Assembly (NCBI RefSeq): GCF_003711395.1
Contig: NZ_PJRJ01000001.1
Coordinates: forward strand, 124,001-188,000
Source: Acinetobacter sp. B51(2017)
Lineage (GTDB): Bacteria; Pseudomonadota; Gammaproteobacteria; Pseudomonadales; Moraxellaceae
Length of the DNA stretch: 64,000 nt
Reading direction: 5' to 3'
Below are positions 29,052-39,524 of this stretch, piece by piece. The position numbers were made by a program, and so were the translations under genes. The notes below the pieces were generated by a model. It ran no database searches, had not been told where the DNA came from, and saw nothing but the letters and a program-made list of their open reading frames with translations. The first letter of the stretch is position 1. Each line of letters opens with the position of its first letter.

Positions 29052-29684
29052 TTAAAGTTGTTTCATTAAAATGAGATGACGTTGTTCATCAAGACGTGGC
29101 ACTTTTAAGGCCACAATATCAATCTTAAACTGGGTTTTAAATGCTTCGACTTCTTCTTCAGGAATCAAGCCTTTCATTGATGCAATAATACTGTCTTGAT
29201 GCATATACGGTTTTGATGCATTCACAAAGTCTGTTAATGACGCAAAAGCACGACTGGTAATTACATCAAATTGACCCAATTCGTTAATACTGTCGGTGTT
29301 TTCGACACGCGTTTGTACCGCAATGACGTTTTGTAATTTTAAGTCAGCAATAAATTGTTTTAAGAAACGAATTTTTTTGCCGTTGGCATCCAGTAATACA
29401 CATTGGCGCTCAGGTTGACATAGCGCAATGATCATACCCGGCATACCGCCACCTGTACCAATGTCAAGCAAACGACCTTCAGGTAAGTCATTTAAAATAC
29501 TCAAACTATCGAGTAGATGCTTCACTAGCATTTCTTTAGGTTCACGAATTGCCGTTAAGTTATAGGCTTTGTTCCAAAGCACCAGTGCATCTTGATATTT
29601 GAGCAGTAAATTTAAAGCCTCTTCGCTTAAGTTTAAGCCTAATGCTTGTGCGCCTTGTTGCAGGTCTTTAAAAAACGGATGCAT
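29052..29684 (-). CDS. rsmG: 16S rRNA (guanine(527)-N7)-methyltransferase
   Basis: 210 residues. Methylates G527 of 16S rRNA, the change lost in some low-level streptomycin-resistant mutants. The SAM site is LLDIGTGGGMPGM (residues 72-84), with HLLDSLS before it and SRAFASL after. It heads the rsmG-parA-parB run. Confidence 0.96.
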   Translation of the reverse strand: MHPFFKDLQQGAQALGLNLSEEALNLLLKYQDALVLWNKAYNLTAIREPKEMLVKHLLDSLSILNDLPEGRLLDIGTGGGMPGMIIALCQPERQCVLLDANGKKIRFLKQFIADLKLQNVIAVQTRVENTDSINELGQFDVITSRAFASLTDFVNASKPYMHQDSIIASMKGLIPEEEVEAFKTQFKIDIVALKVPRLDEQRHLILMKQL

Positions 29685-29765
29685 AACGTTATCCCAAAAA
29701 AATTAGTGGCAGTATACCGATTTATCAATCAACTCACAGCTCAATACTGTTTAGCAAACACACAA

Positions 29766-30455
29766 TTAAGCGTAGTGTCCGGCACGAATTTGCTGATCTA
29801 ATTGCGTTAAACGTTCAGGCGTACCCACATCTACCCAATCCCCTTGTAGTTTTGATGCCGCAATCTTGCCGTCTAACATGGCCGCTTTAAGTAAAGGTGC
29901 CAAAGCGCGTTTACCTGCGTCTAAACCGCTAAACATTTTAGGGTGAATGACAGAAACACCGCTAAAGGTAAGATTCTCGCCACCTACACCTTGTTCAAAG
30001 GTATAAGCACGACCTGCACTTAAGGTAAAATCGCCATTTGGATGTTGGATTGGATTTTCCACCAAGACCAAATGCGCTAGATTTTCGTTTAACTGCACAT
30101 CTAAAAGTGGCGCAAAGTCCATCGTGGTCCAAACATCACCATTGACTAAAATAAACGGCTCATCACCAAGTAATGGCAAAGCATTGATAATGCCACCTGC
30201 GGTTTCTAAACCCTCACCTTCGTGTGACCATAAAATGTTCACACCAAGCGCAGCACCATCGCCTAAAGCCTCTACCAATTTATCAGCCAACCATGCGGTA
30301 TTAATTACGATCTGTGTAATGCCGATGTGTTTGAGCTTTTCGATGTGCCAAACAATTAAGGGCTTATCAGCAACGCTCAGCAAAGGCTTAGGCGTATGCA
30401 GCGTCAAAGGACGCATACGATTGCCTAAACCTGCTGCTAAAATCATGGCTTTCAT
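29766..30455 (-). CDS. murU: N-acetylmuramate alpha-1-phosphate uridylyltransferase
   Basis: 229 residues of the sugar nucleotidyltransferase fold. The N-terminal signature is AAGLGNRMRPLTLHTPKPLL, VNGDVWT carries the metal-binding Asp, and the C-terminal stretch is WVDVGTPERL. In Pseudomonas, MurU makes UDP-MurNAc from MurNAc-1-phosphate in a recycling route that bypasses MurA and gives intrinsic fosfomycin tolerance. The partner kinase amgK directly abuts it upstream, which supports this assignment over a generic RfbA-like role. Confidence 0.9.
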   Translation of the reverse strand: MKAMILAAGLGNRMRPLTLHTPKPLLSVADKPLIVWHIEKLKHIGITQIVINTAWLADKLVEALGDGAALGVNILWSHEGEGLETAGGIINALPLLGDEPFILVNGDVWTTMDFAPLLDVQLNENLAHLVLVENPIQHPNGDFTLSAGRAYTFEQGVGGENLTFSGVSVIHPKMFSGLDAGKRALAPLLKAAMLDGKIAASKLQGDWVDVGTPERLTQLDQQIRAGHYA

Positions 30456-31469
30456 TTAAGCAACTACCTCGTAAGTGCCATATTTTTCCGCAAATTTTGG
30501 CATGACCACATCATTGATAAACTGCATCAATGACTCAAGTTCAGGATACGGCTTACTTTCTTCTCGTAAATACCACATCACACGCGGTAAATCTTTTAAG
30601 TAACCCGATTTACCATCACGTTCAAATAAGCGCACAAAGATCCCTAAGATTTTAATATGACGTTGAATCGCCATCATATCGGCATCTTTTTTAAATTGGG
30701 CAAAATCACGATCTTGTTTTTGTGCTTCAGGTAACAAGTCATAGAACACTTTAAACCATGTATAGACACGCTCAGGATTCCATTGCACATAAGCATCACG
30801 GGTAATCGAAATTAAATCGTAAGTATCCGCACCAATCACGGCGTCTTGGAAGTCAATGACGCCTAAATCCGTTTCACCGGTAATTTGCATTAAATTACGG
30901 CTATGGAAATCACGATGCACAATCACTTGTGGCTGTGCCAACGCTGCATTGGCTAAAATCGCAAAGCTGCGTTTAATTAAGGCGCTTTGTTCTTGAGTTG
31001 GCTGAATATTGAGTGATGGCAACATCCAATCAGTGAGTAACTCCATCTCAGAAATCAGTTTTTCATAACTGTATTCAGGAAACTCATCTGTGCCATCAAT
31101 GCTTTGTAATTGAACTAGTTGTTTAAAGCTTTGTGCATAGTATGCATCGACGGTGTCATCGTTTAATAAAGTCGAAAGCAGCACATCACCAAAATCTTCT
31201 AAGAGTAATAAGCCTTGTGTCAGGTCTTTGGCAATAATTTGCGGCACACGCACGCCATTTTCGGCAAAAAATTCGTCAATTTTAATAAATGGTGCACAAT
31301 CTTCTTTCTCAGGCGGTGCATCCATCAACATAAATGTTTTATGATCAAAGCCAATTCGTGCGTAACGCCGAAAGCTCGCATCGCCTGCCAGAAAATTAAT
31401 TTCAAATTGATCTGAACCGAGTACGGATTGAATCCATGTTTGTATCAATTGTTCACGTTGTGTATTCAT
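30456..31469 (-). CDS. amgK: N-acetylmuramate/N-acetylglucosamine kinase
   Basis: 337 residues, aminoglycoside-phosphotransferase fold. The catalytic loop is HRDFHSRNLM (His185-Asp187-Asn192) and the metal-binding DFQDA is at 206-210. AmgK phosphorylates the anomeric position of MurNAc so that MurU can add UMP. The stop codon is immediately followed by the murU start. It is divergent from lptD, with an AT-rich 111-bp shared promoter region. Confidence 0.9.
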   Translation of the reverse strand: MNTQREQLIQTWIQSVLGSDQFEINFLAGDASFRRYARIGFDHKTFMLMDAPPEKEDCAPFIKIDEFFAENGVRVPQIIAKDLTQGLLLLEDFGDVLLSTLLNDDTVDAYYAQSFKQLVQLQSIDGTDEFPEYSYEKLISEMELLTDWMLPSLNIQPTQEQSALIKRSFAILANAALAQPQVIVHRDFHSRNLMQITGETDLGVIDFQDAVIGADTYDLISITRDAYVQWNPERVYTWFKVFYDLLPEAQKQDRDFAQFKKDADMMAIQRHIKILGIFVRLFERDGKSGYLKDLPRVMWYLREESKPYPELESLMQFINDVVMPKFAEKYGTYEVVA

Positions 31470-31580
31470 TTGCGATAAATTCTAAAACAGGCTGAGTTTT
31501 TAAAGTGCTAAGTGTAGCTACTTATCAACTTTTTCTCTATGATGCAACCATAATTAATTGCGATTAAGCACTCTTGGTTA

Positions 31581-34049
31581 ATGAGACAAATGAAGCATCA
31601 GTTTAAATTTAATCCTTTAGCGACTGCGATTTTTACCCTTTTATGTGGTAGCTCAATTTCCAGTTATGCTGATTCTATGGATGGGCCATCAGCGCTTGAT
31701 AATCAACAACTAAAACAAAGTTTAAATGATACCTACCCAGGGCAGGCATTTTTTGAGCAGTATTATGTTGATAAATCCAGTCCAGAGGCACAGCAACGTC
31801 ATGGTCAAGCCTTAACTGCTGCGTATTGCCAAGGTGCATGGGTGACTCCAATTGGGGCAGATGTCAAAGCCGTTGACCCAAACGATGCCACGTCAACCTT
31901 AACTGCAGACTATGGTCACTACAATCCAAGCGGTGATTCTGTTTTAGAAGGCAACGTGGTGATTAGCCAGCCAGGGCGTGAAATCCGTGCCGATAAAATT
32001 ACCATTGACCAAACTCAAACCTTCGCCAGCGCCGAAGGTCGGGTGCAAATGTCGCAAGCCGGTTTACTGTCACAAAGTGACCAAATTAATTACAATTTAA
32101 AAACCCAACAAGGCGATTTAAATAATAGCTATTACATTGCAGAGCAGCAGCATGCTTATGGTTATGCCGAAAAAATAGCCAAGACCTCTGACAATGTGGT
32201 GGTGTTAAATAACGCCACCTACAGCACCTGTCCGCCGCAGCAAAAACCAACCTGGAAAATTCAGGCAGATGAAATTGAGCTGAATCGTGACACGGGTCGC
32301 GGTGAAACGCGTGGTACCAAGCTGTATATTAAAGACACCCCTGTTTTAGCGGTACCGTACTTTAACTTCCCAATTGATGATCGCCGTACCACGGGTTTAC
32401 TCACGCCAAGTTTTGGTTATACCAGTGATGGTGGCCCTGAAATTTCGCTGCCGATTTACTTAAACCTTGCACCTAATTTTGATGCGACCGTGACACCACG
32501 CTACTTAGGCAGCCGTGGTGCGATGTTAGAAGGTGAATTCCGCTACTTAACCGAAAACTTTGGTCAAGGTGAACTCTTTGGTGGTTATTTACCATCTGAT
32601 GATGACTATGCTGGTGAAGATCGTAAGCACTTACGTTTTAACCATGATTGGCAAATCAACGATCAATTAAATACCCGCCTAGATTACAACTATGCGTCGG
32701 ATAAAGATGTCTTTACTGATTTAGACAACAACCCGAACTCAAAAACTGATCTGAATTTACGTCGCGCTTGGGAACTCAATTACCGTAATGGTGTACCTGG
32801 CTTAAAAGCGCAGCTCAAAGTTGAAGATTTCCAAACTCTAGATAAAAGCATTCCAGATGTCGACCGTCCTTATGCGCGTTTACCGCAGTTCTTACTCAAC
32901 TATAAAGGCGGTGATCCACAAGGCTTACAATACGAATATAACAACGACACCGCTTACTTTAAAAAAGATGTAAATCTATTCAGTAGCAATAATCCTGACT
33001 CACTGCAACCAAGCGGTACACGTTTGTATAATGATTTTGCAGTGCGTTATAACTACCGTACCCCATGGTCATATATCTTGCCTGAAGTATCGGTACGTAA
33101 CGTCAATACCTTCTTTGACCAAGATACCCGCGACGCGCAAAACCAAACCAACTCATCCAGCAAAAATAAGTCGGTGACTGTACCGCAGTTCAGTGTAGAT
33201 GCAGGTTTAACCTTTGAAAAAGAAGGTCATTTCTTACAGACCTTAACGCCGCGCGTGTTCTATGCCTATGCACCTTATGAAGAACAACAAGGCTATCCAA
33301 ACTTTGACTCGGTGAATGCATCGATTAGCTATGACCAATTGTTTAGTCCGCGTCGCTTCTATGGCAACGACCGTTTAGAAGACAATAACTTTGCATCGCT
33401 GGGTTTAAGCTACAGCTTATTTGATGATGTCGGTTTAGAGCGTTTAAAAGCCAGCGTTGGACAAAGCTTTTTCTTTGAAGATCGCCGCGTAACATTAAAC
33501 AACCAAAGTGATGAATTTGACCGTGAAAGTCGTACAGGACCTGTATTGAGTTTGGCGAGTCAATTGTCAGAAAATGTGTTAGTGAGTGCCAATAGCGCAT
33601 GGATGTCAAATGGCGATAACGCACAGCGCGATCTACAGATGTTCTACACCAATGACCTTGGTCAACTGTATAACGTCGGTTATTTCTATCGTCAGAACTT
33701 AGCCAACCGTCAAGACAGCTATGATCAAGTGGTGGCATCGTTTATCCAACCAATCTCTGAGCAATGGCGTATTTTAGGTCATGCCCAATATGACATTGAC
33801 AACAATGTTGGCCGTGAATACTTACTCGGGATTAACTACGAATCGTGCTGTTGGGGTGTGTCGGTCTATGGTCGTTCTTATTATAACGATCTAGACGATG
33901 TCAATTCACCAGATAGCAAAGCCAAACGTGCCGTAATGGCAGAATTTAGCTTAAAAGGCTTAGGCGGTTTCAATAATAAACTTGTATCTTTAATGCAAAA
34001 CCGTATTTTAGGTTTTGATAAAACTCAGCAATCTTGGACACAGCGTTAA
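31581..34049 (+). CDS. lptD: LPS-assembly outer-membrane protein LptD
   Basis: 822 residues. A signal peptide (to about residue 30, SSYA|DS) is followed by an LptA-like jelly-roll N-domain (EGNVVISQPGREIRADKI) and a C-terminal beta-barrel. Four cysteines, Cys83, Cys217, Cys756 and Cys757, match the two disulfide pairs needed to mature E. coli LptD. It inserts LPS/LOS in the outer leaflet with LptE. The start could be ATG 31581 or 31590; neither has a strong Shine-Dalgarno. It overlaps surA by one base, fitting SurA's role in LptD folding. Confidence 0.96.
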   Translation: MRQMKHQFKFNPLATAIFTLLCGSSISSYADSMDGPSALDNQQLKQSLNDTYPGQAFFEQYYVDKSSPEAQQRHGQALTAAYCQGAWVTPIGADVKAVDPNDATSTLTADYGHYNPSGDSVLEGNVVISQPGREIRADKITIDQTQTFASAEGRVQMSQAGLLSQSDQINYNLKTQQGDLNNSYYIAEQQHAYGYAEKIAKTSDNVVVLNNATYSTCPPQQKPTWKIQADEIELNRDTGRGETRGTKLYIKDTPVLAVPYFNFPIDDRRTTGLLTPSFGYTSDGGPEISLPIYLNLAPNFDATVTPRYLGSRGAMLEGEFRYLTENFGQGELFGGYLPSDDDYAGEDRKHLRFNHDWQINDQLNTRLDYNYASDKDVFTDLDNNPNSKTDLNLRRAWELNYRNGVPGLKAQLKVEDFQTLDKSIPDVDRPYARLPQFLLNYKGGDPQGLQYEYNNDTAYFKKDVNLFSSNNPDSLQPSGTRLYNDFAVRYNYRTPWSYILPEVSVRNVNTFFDQDTRDAQNQTNSSSKNKSVTVPQFSVDAGLTFEKEGHFLQTLTPRVFYAYAPYEEQQGYPNFDSVNASISYDQLFSPRRFYGNDRLEDNNFASLGLSYSLFDDVGLERLKASVGQSFFFEDRRVTLNNQSDEFDRESRTGPVLSLASQLSENVLVSANSAWMSNGDNAQRDLQMFYTNDLGQLYNVGYFYRQNLANRQDSYDQVVASFIQPISEQWRILGHAQYDIDNNVGREYLLGINYESCCWGVSVYGRSYYNDLDDVNSPDSKAKRAVMAEFSLKGLGGFNNKLVSLMQNRILGFDKTQQSWTQR

Positions 34050-35353
34050 TGAAGACGAAACAGTTAAAACATTTAATGAAAGCAACTGCATTGGCTGTGC
34101 TGATGTCAACCAGCATCCCAACTTTTGCCCAAAGCAATAATGAAATTGTGGCTGTAGTGGATAATAGCGTGATTTTGGCCAGTGATGTCATGCAAGCCAT
34201 GGCACAAATGCAACAACAATTTGCTGCGCAAAAACGTGAAGTACCACCACAGCCGTATTTCGCCCAAATGGCATTGGAACAACTTATTGATCGTCAAGCA
34301 CAGCTTGAGCAAGTCAAACGCTACAACGTGCCTTTAGATGAAAAAACCTTAAATGAAGCAACTTTGGCCATTGCTAAACAAAATGGCTTTAAAGATTTAG
34401 AAAGTTTCCAAAAAAGCATTGATAGCAAACAAAAAGGTAGCTATGCCAATTTACGTGCCAATATTGCCGCTGATTTAAGCTTAGAACGCGTACGTCAACA
34501 ACAAGTCAACTCACGTATCAAAATTAGTGATCAAGACGTGGCAAACTTCTTAAAAACTCCACAAGGGCAAGCAGCACTCGGCACACAAGCACATGTTTTA
34601 CATATGCGTATCTCAGGTCAAAATGCACAAGCAGTGGCAGAACAAGTGAAAGCTGCCTTACAAAACAGCAATGATGTTAATGAGATTGCCAAACGCTTTA
34701 GCCAAAATGGTAGCGATGTGCAAGGTGCTGATATGGGGTTTCGTGCCTTATCCGACATTCCTGCCGAACTCTCGGCACGTATTGCCCCACTTGCGTCAGG
34801 TCAAGTTTCGGAGCTGATTCCATCCACTGATGGTATTCATGTCATGAAACTACTTGAGCGTAAGTCGACTGAGAAAAAAGTCATTGTGCCACAGTACCAA
34901 ACCCGCCACATTTTGATTAAAACCTCAGAAGTGGTGAGTCCAGATATGGCTAAGCAAATGATTGACAATTTATATAGCCGCTTAAAAAATGGCGAAGACT
35001 TTGCCACTTTGGCCGCCACCTTCTCGAATGATCCGGGCTCAGCACGTGACGGTGGGCGCTTAGGCTGGGTGAATTTGGGCATGATGGTGCCAGAGTTTGA
35101 AAGTCAAATGAAAGCCGCTCAAGTCGGTCAGATTAGTCAACCGTTTGAAAGCCAATTTGGCTGGCATATCCTGCAAGTAACAGATACACGTCAGCATGAT
35201 ATGACCGAAGAATACCAACAACGTGTGGCACGCCAAATTCTGGCCGAACGTCAATTTAATACCGAACTCGACAATTGGCTACGTGAAGTGCGTAACAATG
35301 CTTATGTCGAAATTAAAGATCCACGTTTAGACAGCAAGAAAAACCCATCTTAA
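34049..35353 (+). CDS. surA: Periplasmic chaperone and peptidyl-prolyl isomerase SurA
   Basis: 434 residues from ATG 34049, which shares a base with the lptD stop (TAATG). Signal peptide MKTKQLKHLMKATALAVLMS with a cut near TFA|QS. The N-terminal SurA chaperone domain is followed by two parvulin domains, the first around LGTQAHVLHMRIS and the second, canonical one around YQTRHILIKTSEV to FGWHILQV. It chaperones outer-membrane proteins including LptD. Confidence 0.95.
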   Translation: MKTKQLKHLMKATALAVLMSTSIPTFAQSNNEIVAVVDNSVILASDVMQAMAQMQQQFAAQKREVPPQPYFAQMALEQLIDRQAQLEQVKRYNVPLDEKTLNEATLAIAKQNGFKDLESFQKSIDSKQKGSYANLRANIAADLSLERVRQQQVNSRIKISDQDVANFLKTPQGQAALGTQAHVLHMRISGQNAQAVAEQVKAALQNSNDVNEIAKRFSQNGSDVQGADMGFRALSDIPAELSARIAPLASGQVSELIPSTDGIHVMKLLERKSTEKKVIVPQYQTRHILIKTSEVVSPDMAKQMIDNLYSRLKNGEDFATLAATFSNDPGSARDGGRLGWVNLGMMVPEFESQMKAAQVGQISQPFESQFGWHILQVTDTRQHDMTEEYQQRVARQILAERQFNTELDNWLREVRNNAYVEIKDPRLDSKKNPS

Positions 35354-35401
35354 AATTAGCCACTGGCTGTGATCAGTACTTGCTCATAAAGCGCCATAAA
35401 A

Positions 35402-35425
35402 AAAGCCTCGCAAATGCGAGGCTTT
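35402..35425. terminator. Bidirectional terminator between surA and hfq
   Basis: A perfect 10-bp stem AAAGCCTCGC (35402-35411) / GCGAGGCTTT (35416-35425), with AAAT loop. T-rich runs follow on both strands, between two convergent genes. Confidence 0.85.
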
Positions 35426-35439
35426 CTTTTTATGCCTAA

Positions 35440-35955
35440 TTAACGATTGTTATCGTCTTCTTGTGCATCGTCAAATTTTGCATCGTTGTCAAAGCCACCT
35501 TGACCACCGAAACCGCCTTGACCACCGAAGCCACCAGCACCTTGACCACCAAAACCACCTTGACCGCCAAAACCGCCACTCGGTTGACCGCCAAAGCCAC
35601 CTTGACCGCCGAAGCCACCTTGACCACCGAAGCCACCTTGACCACCGAAGCCGCCTTGACCGCCGAAGCCACCTTGACCACCGAAGCCACCCGCAGCTTG
35701 ACCGCCAAAGCCACCCGCAGCTTGGCCACCCGCAGGCGCACCCGCAGGACGTGGATTACGTGCAGGAACTACTGTAGAAATTGCATGTTTGTAAACCATT
35801 TGGCTTACTGTATTTTTTAATAGAACAACGTATTGGTCAAAAGATTCGATGTGACCTTGTAATTTAATACCATTCACAAGGAAAATAGACACTGGAATAC
35901 GTTCTTTACGGAGAGAATTTAAGAACGGATCTTGTAAAGTTTGACCTTTAGACAT
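35440..35955 (-). CDS. hfq: RNA chaperone Hfq with long glycine-rich repeat tail
   Basis: 171 residues, against about 102 in E. coli. The Sm core (1-68) is standard: Q8, D9, F11, Sm1 [21 protein letters not shown], and Sm2 [10 protein letters not shown] with Tyr55-Lys56-His57. After a linker ([12 protein letters not shown]) come about eleven GGFGGQ hexapeptides, interrupted by AA, PS and GA, then an acidic tip ([16 protein letters not shown]). Long Gly-rich Hfq tails are known in Acinetobacter. The acidic tip fits the known role of Hfq C-termini in displacing RNA. It is the last gene of the tsaE-mutL-miaA-hfq run. Confidence 0.96.
   Translation of the reverse strand: MSKGQTLQDPFLNSLRKERIPVSIFLVNGIKLQGHIESFDQYVVLLKNTVSQMVYKHAISTVVPARNPRPAGAPAGGQAAGGFGGQAAGGFGGQGGFGGQGGFGGQGGFGGQGGFGGQGGFGGQPSGGFGGQGGFGGQGAGGFGGQGGFGGQGGFDNDAKFDDAQEDDNNR
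35490..35737 (-). repeat. 18-bp coding minisatellite in hfq
   Basis: About eleven copies of an 18-bp unit, read on the plus strand as TTGACC(A/G)CC(G/A)AA(G/A)CC(A/G)CC, encode GGFGGQ. Copies differ mainly at third positions. Six lie in perfect tandem, and the others are split by 6-bp AA, PS or GA inserts. Confidence 0.85.
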
Positions 35956-36051
35956 GTTATAACTCCAAAAAATAATTTAAAAATCAGCGCAAAAAATCTA
36001 TCTTTATTTTTCAATTAAAATTTATAAAAAAGATAGCTATTAAATTTTGCT

Positions 36052-36996
36052 TTATCTGTAACGGTTTCGCAAGTCTTCTTGCGCTTGCTTTATGGTTAAA
36101 TATGTTTGAAATTGATGCGCTTCTTGCAAAGAACGTAACCAAGTATATTGACGTTTGGCCAGTTGTCGTGTTGCAAATAGGGCTTTATCCTGCATTTCCT
36201 GTAAACTTTCGCGACTTGTATCACCTTTTTGTAGAAAATCTAATACTTGACGGTAGCCAACACAGCGCATAGATGGCATTTCAGGACTTAAATCGTATTT
36301 TTCCATAAGTGAAACCACCTCATGCAAAAATCCGATCTCCCACATTATATCAAGGCGTTTTGCGATTCTTTGATGTAATTCTGCACGATCTGGCATTAAA
36401 GCAAAATTATGAAAGTTGTAGCGATATGGTAGGTTTTTTGGCTGTTCTGCTTGCAATTGGCTAATTGGCTTACCTGTTAACTGATAAACTTCGAGCGCGC
36501 GAATAATACGCTGTTTATCGCTCGGCTTAAACTTTTCACCCGCTTTAGGATCAACCGCACACAGCTCTGCATATACTGTATCCCAACCTTGTGTATCGCC
36601 TTTCGCTTCAATGGCACGGCGAATATCATAGTCAGCATTCGGTAAATGATCGGCCAGACCTTCAAGTAGAGCTTTAAAATACAGCATAGTGCCCCCCACC
36701 AAAATCGGGGTTTTACCACGCGCATGAATCTCATCAATTAAACAACTGGCGTCACTGACAAATTCGGCTGCGGAATACACTTCACATGGGCTAATAATAT
36801 CTATTAAATGATGCGGATATTGAGCCTGCTCAGCTTGGGTGGGCTTGGCTGTGCCAATATCCATATCTTTAAATACTAAAGCAGAATCCACTGAAATCAG
36901 TTCAAAACCACCTTGTTCATACAGTTCACATGCCAAAGCGGTTTTACCACTTGCAGTAGGTCCCATTAAATTGATGACCGGCAGTTGTGTTGACAT
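36052..36996 (-). CDS. miaA: tRNA dimethylallyltransferase
   Basis: 314 residues. Adds dimethylallyl to A37 of tRNAs reading UNN codons. The P-loop GPTASGKT is at residues 12-19, [16 protein letters not shown] is the substrate-loop signature, and [12 protein letters not shown] and [14 protein letters not shown] follow. It lies 5 bp after mutL and upstream of hfq, as in E. coli. Confidence 0.96.
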   Translation of the reverse strand: MSTQLPVINLMGPTASGKTALACELYEQGGFELISVDSALVFKDMDIGTAKPTQAEQAQYPHHLIDIISPCEVYSAAEFVSDASCLIDEIHARGKTPILVGGTMLYFKALLEGLADHLPNADYDIRRAIEAKGDTQGWDTVYAELCAVDPKAGEKFKPSDKQRIIRALEVYQLTGKPISQLQAEQPKNLPYRYNFHNFALMPDRAELHQRIAKRLDIMWEIGFLHEVVSLMEKYDLSPEMPSMRCVGYRQVLDFLQKGDTSRESLQEMQDKALFATRQLAKRQYTWLRSLQEAHQFQTYLTIKQAQEDLRNRYR

Positions 36997-37001
36997 GAAA
37001 A

Positions 37002-38954
37002 CTACTCTCCTCGAGCAAAAAGTTTATCGAGCTGTGCCAATGGAAAGGCGCGCCATGTTGGGCGACCGTGGTTACATTGGCTGGCAAATTCAGTGTGTTC
37101 CATCTGACGCAATAAGGCATTCATTTCAGATAAACTTAACATACGGTGCGCACGCACGGCACCGTGACAGGCCATGCCTGCTAAAATTTCATCACGCTTT
37201 TGTAATAAAGCCGCAGCTTGGTCATTGGGATCTAAATCATTGAGCAATTCAGGCACTAAGGCTGCAAAATCGGCTTTTTGTAAAATCGCCGGCACCCCGC
37301 GCACAATGACTTGGTCTTCACCATATTGGTCAATCTCTAAACCTAAACGCATGAGCTGTGGCTTTAACTCATTGACGCGCAAGGCTTGCATACGACTAAT
37401 ACTCACCACTTTTGGAATTAACAATTGTTGTGAAGTCCAAAACTCTGGCTGATCCCATGCGGCTTTCATTTTTTGCAATACAATACGTTCATGTGCGGCA
37501 TGCATATCCACAATAATCAAGCCTTCATGGTTTTGCGCCAAAATGTAAATGCCATGCAATTGAGCAATGGCTGTACCTAAAGGAAATTCATCGACCACAG
37601 CTTGAGGGATTGGTGCAGCAGGCATAGACTCAGTAATGATGTCTTGCGTGGCCATATTAGGTTGTGGATCATCACGTAATGGCGCTAAATAGCTTTGTAT
37701 AGCGTTATTAAGCTGCTGTGACGGTTGATACTGACTACGTGGCTGATAAGCAACGCTTTGCCCTGATCTAAAATTTGGCTTATCGCTATACTCTGGCGCA
37801 GCGTCCGCCACCACAGCGGTTGTTGGGCGATGTAATGCCAATTGTTCTTGCTGGGTGGGCTGTGGAGCTGCAAAAGATGCCACACCGATAGGCTCTGGCT
37901 TCATCGCCTCGGACAAATCTGCTGTTGCCGTTTGAAATTGTGCCAATGTCGCTTTGGCATGATGACGCACAAACTCATGCACTTCACGTTGATTTAAAAA
38001 ACGGATCTCATGTTTAGTCGGATGTACATTGACATCCACTTCATGTGGATCAACTTCTAAAAATAATAAATAACCAGCATATTGATGCCCATGTAAAATG
38101 CCTTCGTAGGCCATTTTTAACGCATGGCTAATGGTCTTGTCTTTGACAATTCGCCCATTGACATATACATACTGCAAGTCTGCTTGTGATCTTGCATCTG
38201 AGGGATGCCCCAACCAACCCGACAAACGTAGATGCTGCCCTTGAGCATCCATCCAATAGGCATTTTGACTAAACTGTTTCCCCAAAAGCTGCTGCACGCG
38301 CTGCATCCGCAATTCACCGCTGTCGGCAATAGGTAGATTTAAACGTATTTGCTCGTTATGTTCTAAGACAAAACGAATATCAAAATGAATCAGCGCCAAG
38401 CGGCGCACCACTTCTTCAATATGCGCAAATTCTGTGCCCGGCTTTTTTAAAAATTTACGTCTTGCTGGCACATTAAAGAATAAGTCTTGAACCCGAATAT
38501 GGGTGCCTTTTTGCGCAGCAACGGCTTGTATCTCATCGCCATTAAATGCTGTACCATTGACTTCGACTCTATAACCAATGCCTTGATCATCTTGGCTACT
38601 GGTCAGACTTAAGCGTGACACGGCAGCAATAGAGGCTAAAGCCTCACCACGAAAACCTAAACTAACAATCGCGTGTAATTCATCGGCATGATAAATTTTA
38701 CTGGTGGCATGACGCATCACCGCCAGTGGTAGATCATCAGGATGGATGCCACGCCCATTGTCAATCAGTTCAATCAGTGTACTGCCCCCTTGTGCCACAC
38801 GAATGCTAATCTCTGTTGCCCCAGCATCAATGGCATTTTCCAGTAGTTCTTTGACCACGGATGCAGGGCGTTCAATGACTTCCCCTGCGGCAATTTGGTT
38901 AGCAAGTGCTGCATTTAAGGTTTGAATACGGCGTACACTGACAGCATTATTCAT
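37002..38954 (-). CDS. mutL: DNA mismatch repair protein MutL
   Basis: 650 residues from ATG 38954 ([14 protein letters not shown]); the frame extends 13 codons further into tsaE. The N-terminal GHKL ATPase shows [36 protein letters not shown] and the KGT motif. The C-terminal domain has CNHGRPT. Expected MutL endonuclease residues are partly altered: [12 protein letters not shown] (37473-37508) has Gln where the DQHAx2Ex4E motif ends in Glu. It overlaps tsaE by 8 bp. Confidence 0.95.
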   Translation of the reverse strand: MNNAVSVRRIQTLNAALANQIAAGEVIERPASVVKELLENAIDAGATEISIRVAQGGSTLIELIDNGRGIHPDDLPLAVMRHATSKIYHADELHAIVSLGFRGEALASIAAVSRLSLTSSQDDQGIGYRVEVNGTAFNGDEIQAVAAQKGTHIRVQDLFFNVPARRKFLKKPGTEFAHIEEVVRRLALIHFDIRFVLEHNEQIRLNLPIADSGELRMQRVQQLLGKQFSQNAYWMDAQGQHLRLSGWLGHPSDARSQADLQYVYVNGRIVKDKTISHALKMAYEGILHGHQYAGYLLFLEVDPHEVDVNVHPTKHEIRFLNQREVHEFVRHHAKATLAQFQTATADLSEAMKPEPIGVASFAAPQPTQQEQLALHRPTTAVVADAAPEYSDKPNFRSGQSVAYQPRSQYQPSQQLNNAIQSYLAPLRDDPQPNMATQDIITESMPAAPIPQAVVDEFPLGTAIAQLHGIYILAQNHEGLIIVDMHAAHERIVLQKMKAAWDQPEFWTSQQLLIPKVVSISRMQALRVNELKPQLMRLGLEIDQYGEDQVIVRGVPAILQKADFAALVPELLNDLDPNDQAAALLQKRDEILAGMACHGAVRAHRMLSLSEMNALLRQMEHTEFASQCNHGRPTWRAFPLAQLDKLFARGE

Positions 38955-39423
38955 GGTTAAAACGTGTCTCCAAAGCGTGTTGTAATGGGGCATGATTACT
39001 GCTTAAAGTAGCGATACGGGTCATTTCATCGGCTGATTTTTCAATATTGATGATCAGTTCAGCAGCTGGAATTTCGTCACCACCTTTAGACGGCCATTCA
39101 AATAAAAATAGCGCATTTGGGGTATCTAAATAGTCACGAATGCCCATCAGTTCAAGTTCATAGGGGTCACTTAAACGATATAAGTCAAAATGAAAAACAT
39201 CTTGCCCTTTGATTTGATACGGCTCTACCAAAGTATAAGTTGGGCTTTTCACCGCACCTTGATGACCTAAACTATGTAAAAAATAACGGCTGAGCGTGGT
39301 TTTACCTGCCCCAAGATCACCAATTAAATAGACAATCCCTTGCTTAAAGTGAGCAGCTAACACCTCTGCTAATGCTTGGGTATCGTTTTCATTATTCAAT
39401 TGAAGTTGGAAGGAATACTGCAT
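38947..39423 (-). CDS. tsaE: tRNA threonylcarbamoyladenosine biosynthesis ATPase TsaE
   Basis: 158 residues from ATG 39423 (MQYSFQLQLNNEN), the usual TsaE length; an in-frame extension reaches 39477 without conserved sequence. Walker A GDLGAGKTT is at residues 35-43, followed by SPTYTLVEPY, DLYRL, and LFEWPSKG. It works with TsaB, TsaC and TsaD to make t6A37 in tRNAs. It heads the tsaE-mutL-miaA-hfq run. Confidence 0.93.
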   Translation of the reverse strand: MQYSFQLQLNNENDTQALAEVLAAHFKQGIVYLIGDLGAGKTTLSRYFLHSLGHQGAVKSPTYTLVEPYQIKGQDVFHFDLYRLSDPYELELMGIRDYLDTPNALFLFEWPSKGGDEIPAAELIINIEKSADEMTRIATLSSNHAPLQHALETRFNHE

Positions 39424-39524
39424 AATACTCACGACAGGATGGGAAAGATCGAATATCATAACATTGCCCTGTTGCAATGCCCATGTTCAGCAGTGGAATT
39501 GTATATTTTTTAGCAAGGCTTGGC

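Noticed and set aside
33343..33738. 131-codon open frame antisense to lptD
   Set aside because: Lies wholly inside a strongly coding gene, with no ribosome site and no recognisable protein.
35461..35820. Long open frames (100-120 codons) opposite and out of frame with the hfq tail
   Set aside because: They arise because the 18-bp repeat has no stop in several frames; the products are low-complexity and have no independent start signals.
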